A stretch of DNA of 34,754 bases from Spirochaetaceae bacterium (GTDB lineage Bacteria; Spirochaetota; Spirochaetia; DSM-27196; SLAA01): the NCBI GenBank assembly GCA_003552985.1, contig PUPD01000281.1:1-34754 (forward strand). Direction: 5' to 3'. A model generated the notes under the pieces. It was not told where the DNA came from and made no database searches. It worked only from the letters and a program-made list of their open reading frames with translations. A program made the translations under genes and the position numbers. This document shows positions 33,430-34,754 of this stretch, piece after piece; position 1 is the first letter of the stretch; every line of letters begins with the position of its first letter.

Positions 33430-34754
33430 ATGAGCTCGGCACTCAGCGATGCAATCCGGGGGCTTGCACAAGACAAGGGCATCTCCGAAGAGCTGATTCA
33501 CCGAACGATAGAGGAGTTCCTCCTTGCAGCGTATAAGAAGAAGTTCGGGACAGCCGAAAATGCAGTGGTCCAGTTCGGTGAGGACGAAGGCGAGGTCACA
33601 CTGTTCGCGCAGAAGCGCATCGTCGAAGACGTCTATGACCCGGTGACCGAGATTGAGCTCGATGAAGCGCTCGAATACAACGAGGAATGCGAAATCGGTG
33701 ACGAGCTGCTGATCGAAATCAACCCGCAAGAGTTCGATCGCACTGCGATCCAAAGCGCCAAGCAGCGCGCGAAGCAGACGCTGCGGGAAATCCAGAAGGA
33801 CACGCTGCACTCCGAGTTTAAAGACAAAGTCGGGGAGATGATAATCGGATACTACCAGCGTGAGCGCAACGGCAATATCTTCGTCGACCTCGGCAAGACC
33901 GAAGGGATACTCCCGAAGCGTTATCAGTCGCCGCGGGAAGTCTATCGACCGAACGACCGCATCAAGGCCTTGATCTACGAAGTCAACAAGGCCCCGACCG
34001 GACTGCAGATCGTGCTCTCACGCACGCACACCGAGTTCGTGCGACGCGTATTCGAGCTCGAGGTCCCTGAGATCTACGACAAGACCGTAGAAATCTACAA
34101 GATCGTGCGCGAACCCGGATACCGAACCAAGATCGCGGTGTACTCCAACCGAGAAGACGTGGACCCGGTAGGAGCGTGCGTCGGGATGCGCGGCGTGCGC
34201 ATCCAGGCCATCGTGCGCGAGCTCGAGGGCGAGAAGATCGATATCCTCAAGTACGACACCAACGTACCGGAGTTCATTCGCAACGCGCTCTCGCCGGCTG
34301 AGGTCTCGCAGGTGATCGTGCTGGACGAAGCTAAGAAGCAGGCGCTCGCGATTGTGCCCGAGTCTCAGCTGTCGCTCGCAATCGGGAAGCAGGGGCTGAA
34401 TGTACGCCTTGCCAATCGGCTCGCCGACTGGAATATCGACGTCAAGACCGAGGCGCAGTTCGCGGAGATGGATGTTGTGGCCGGATCGAAACGTGCCGTC
34501 TCGCAGCTGTTCGGTGATTACGACAGCGAAGAGGATGAGATCACAACGGTCGCCGAGCTGCCCGACATTCCGGAGCACGTGGTCGAGGCGCTGCGCGAGC
34601 ACGGCGTCGAGATGATTGAAGACCTGGTAGCATTGGGAGAAGAGGGACTCAAGGAAGTTGAGGCCCTTTCGAATGAAGACGTCGAGCTCGTGCAGCAGAT
34701 TGTGGCCGACAATATCGAGATCATCGAAGGCGAGGAAGCAGTCGAGGCAGTCGC
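33430..34754 (+). CDS. nusA: NusA, transcription elongation/termination factor (3' end off the window)
   Basis: Absent from the ORF track because it runs off the right edge; I read the frame directly. The first 441 codons are seen. It starts MSSALSDAIRGLAQDKGI, with the N-terminal RNA polymerase-binding domain (EEFLLAAYKKKFG). An S1 domain follows (GEMIIGYYQRERNGNIFVDLG), then the KH pair (VGACVGMRGVRIQAIVRELEGEKID and SQLSLAIGKQGLNVRLANRL) and an acidic C-terminal part (FGDYDSEEDEI). NusA modulates pausing, hairpin termination and antitermination. GGTAAGG upstream serves as Shine-Dalgarno. It follows rimP by 5 nt. Because NusA favours hairpin termination, the leader terminator could be autoregulatory. 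Confidence 0.95.
   Translation, partial: MSSALSDAIRGLAQDKGISEELIHRTIEEFLLAAYKKKFGTAENAVVQFGEDEGEVTLFAQKRIVEDVYDPVTEIELDEALEYNEECEIGDELLIEINPQEFDRTAIQSAKQRAKQTLREIQKDTLHSEFKDKVGEMIIGYYQRERNGNIFVDLGKTEGILPKRYQSPREVYRPNDRIKALIYEVNKAPTGLQIVLSRTHTEFVRRVFELEVPEIYDKTVEIYKIVREPGYRTKIAVYSNREDVDPVGACVGMRGVRIQAIVRELEGEKIDILKYDTNVPEFIRNALSPAEVSQVIVLDEAKKQALAIVPESQLSLAIGKQGLNVRLANRLADWNIDVKTEAQFAEMDVVAGSKRAVSQLFGDYDSEEDEITTVAELPDIPEHVVEALREHGVEMIEDLVALGEEGLKEVEALSNEDVELVQQIVADNIEIIEGEEAVEAV

Overview
This 34.8 kb window is a GC-rich stretch of bacterial chromosome, densely coded on both strands, with almost only housekeeping genes. It most likely comes from a free-living spirochaete (Spirochaetaceae). The main reason is the run tamB-bamA-skp-mutS at 20.3-30.4 kb, which I recall as the order in Treponema (TP0325-TP0328). 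A TctC-type binding protein whose mature end begins GGQQEE, a style common in spirochaete periplasmic proteins, agrees. An outer membrane is certain from BamA, TamB and Skp. The genus cannot be fixed from the sequence alone.

Layout. (1) 1-2.7 kb: a DUF47/PhoU-like gene running off the left edge and a CYTH-like gene (both minus), then a plus-strand DHH-DHHA2 Prune/PPX1-like phosphatase. Together these suggest phosphate or polyphosphate metabolism. (2) 2.7-6.2 kb: a repeat-rich upstream region and a tctC-tctB-tctA tripartite carboxylate transporter. (3) 6.35-9.5 kb: an MFS transporter, tmRNA (ssrA) and a divergent M23 peptidase lipoprotein. (4) 9.5-12.6 kb, minus: a membrane-anchored PEGA + formylglycine-enzyme-like protein, smpB and a HisN-like phosphatase. 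(5) 12.65-14.5 kb: two dissimilar type I signal peptidases in tandem. (6) 14.7-18.95 kb: yebC, ruvC, ruvA, ruvB, queA. (7) 18.99-20.27 kb, minus: tmk followed by an unrecognised secreted protein. (8) 20.3-30.4 kb: tamB, bamA, skp, mutS. (9) 30.5-31.7 kb, minus: a lycopene cyclase-like gene. (10) 31.9-34.75 kb: comF, then a promoter and intrinsic terminator ahead of rimP-nusA; nusA runs off the right edge.

How the genes work together: ssrA and smpB form the trans-translation pair. RuvABC resolve recombination junctions. BamA, TamB and Skp build the outer membrane, while the signal peptidases process exported proteins. RimP and NusA link ribosome maturation and transcription.

No wholly new system is evident, but regulatory architecture stands out. 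Four genes (M23, PEGA-FGE, lepB1, crtY) have sigma70-like promoters whose -10 box ends only 8-10 nt before the start codon and have no Shine-Dalgarno, so they look leaderless. Two divergent gene pairs share one TTGTCAA heptamer as overlapping -35 boxes for both strands. A strong terminator hairpin sits between the rimP-nusA promoter and rimP and looks like an attenuator. I saw no IS elements, CRISPR arrays, rRNA genes or complete tRNA genes.
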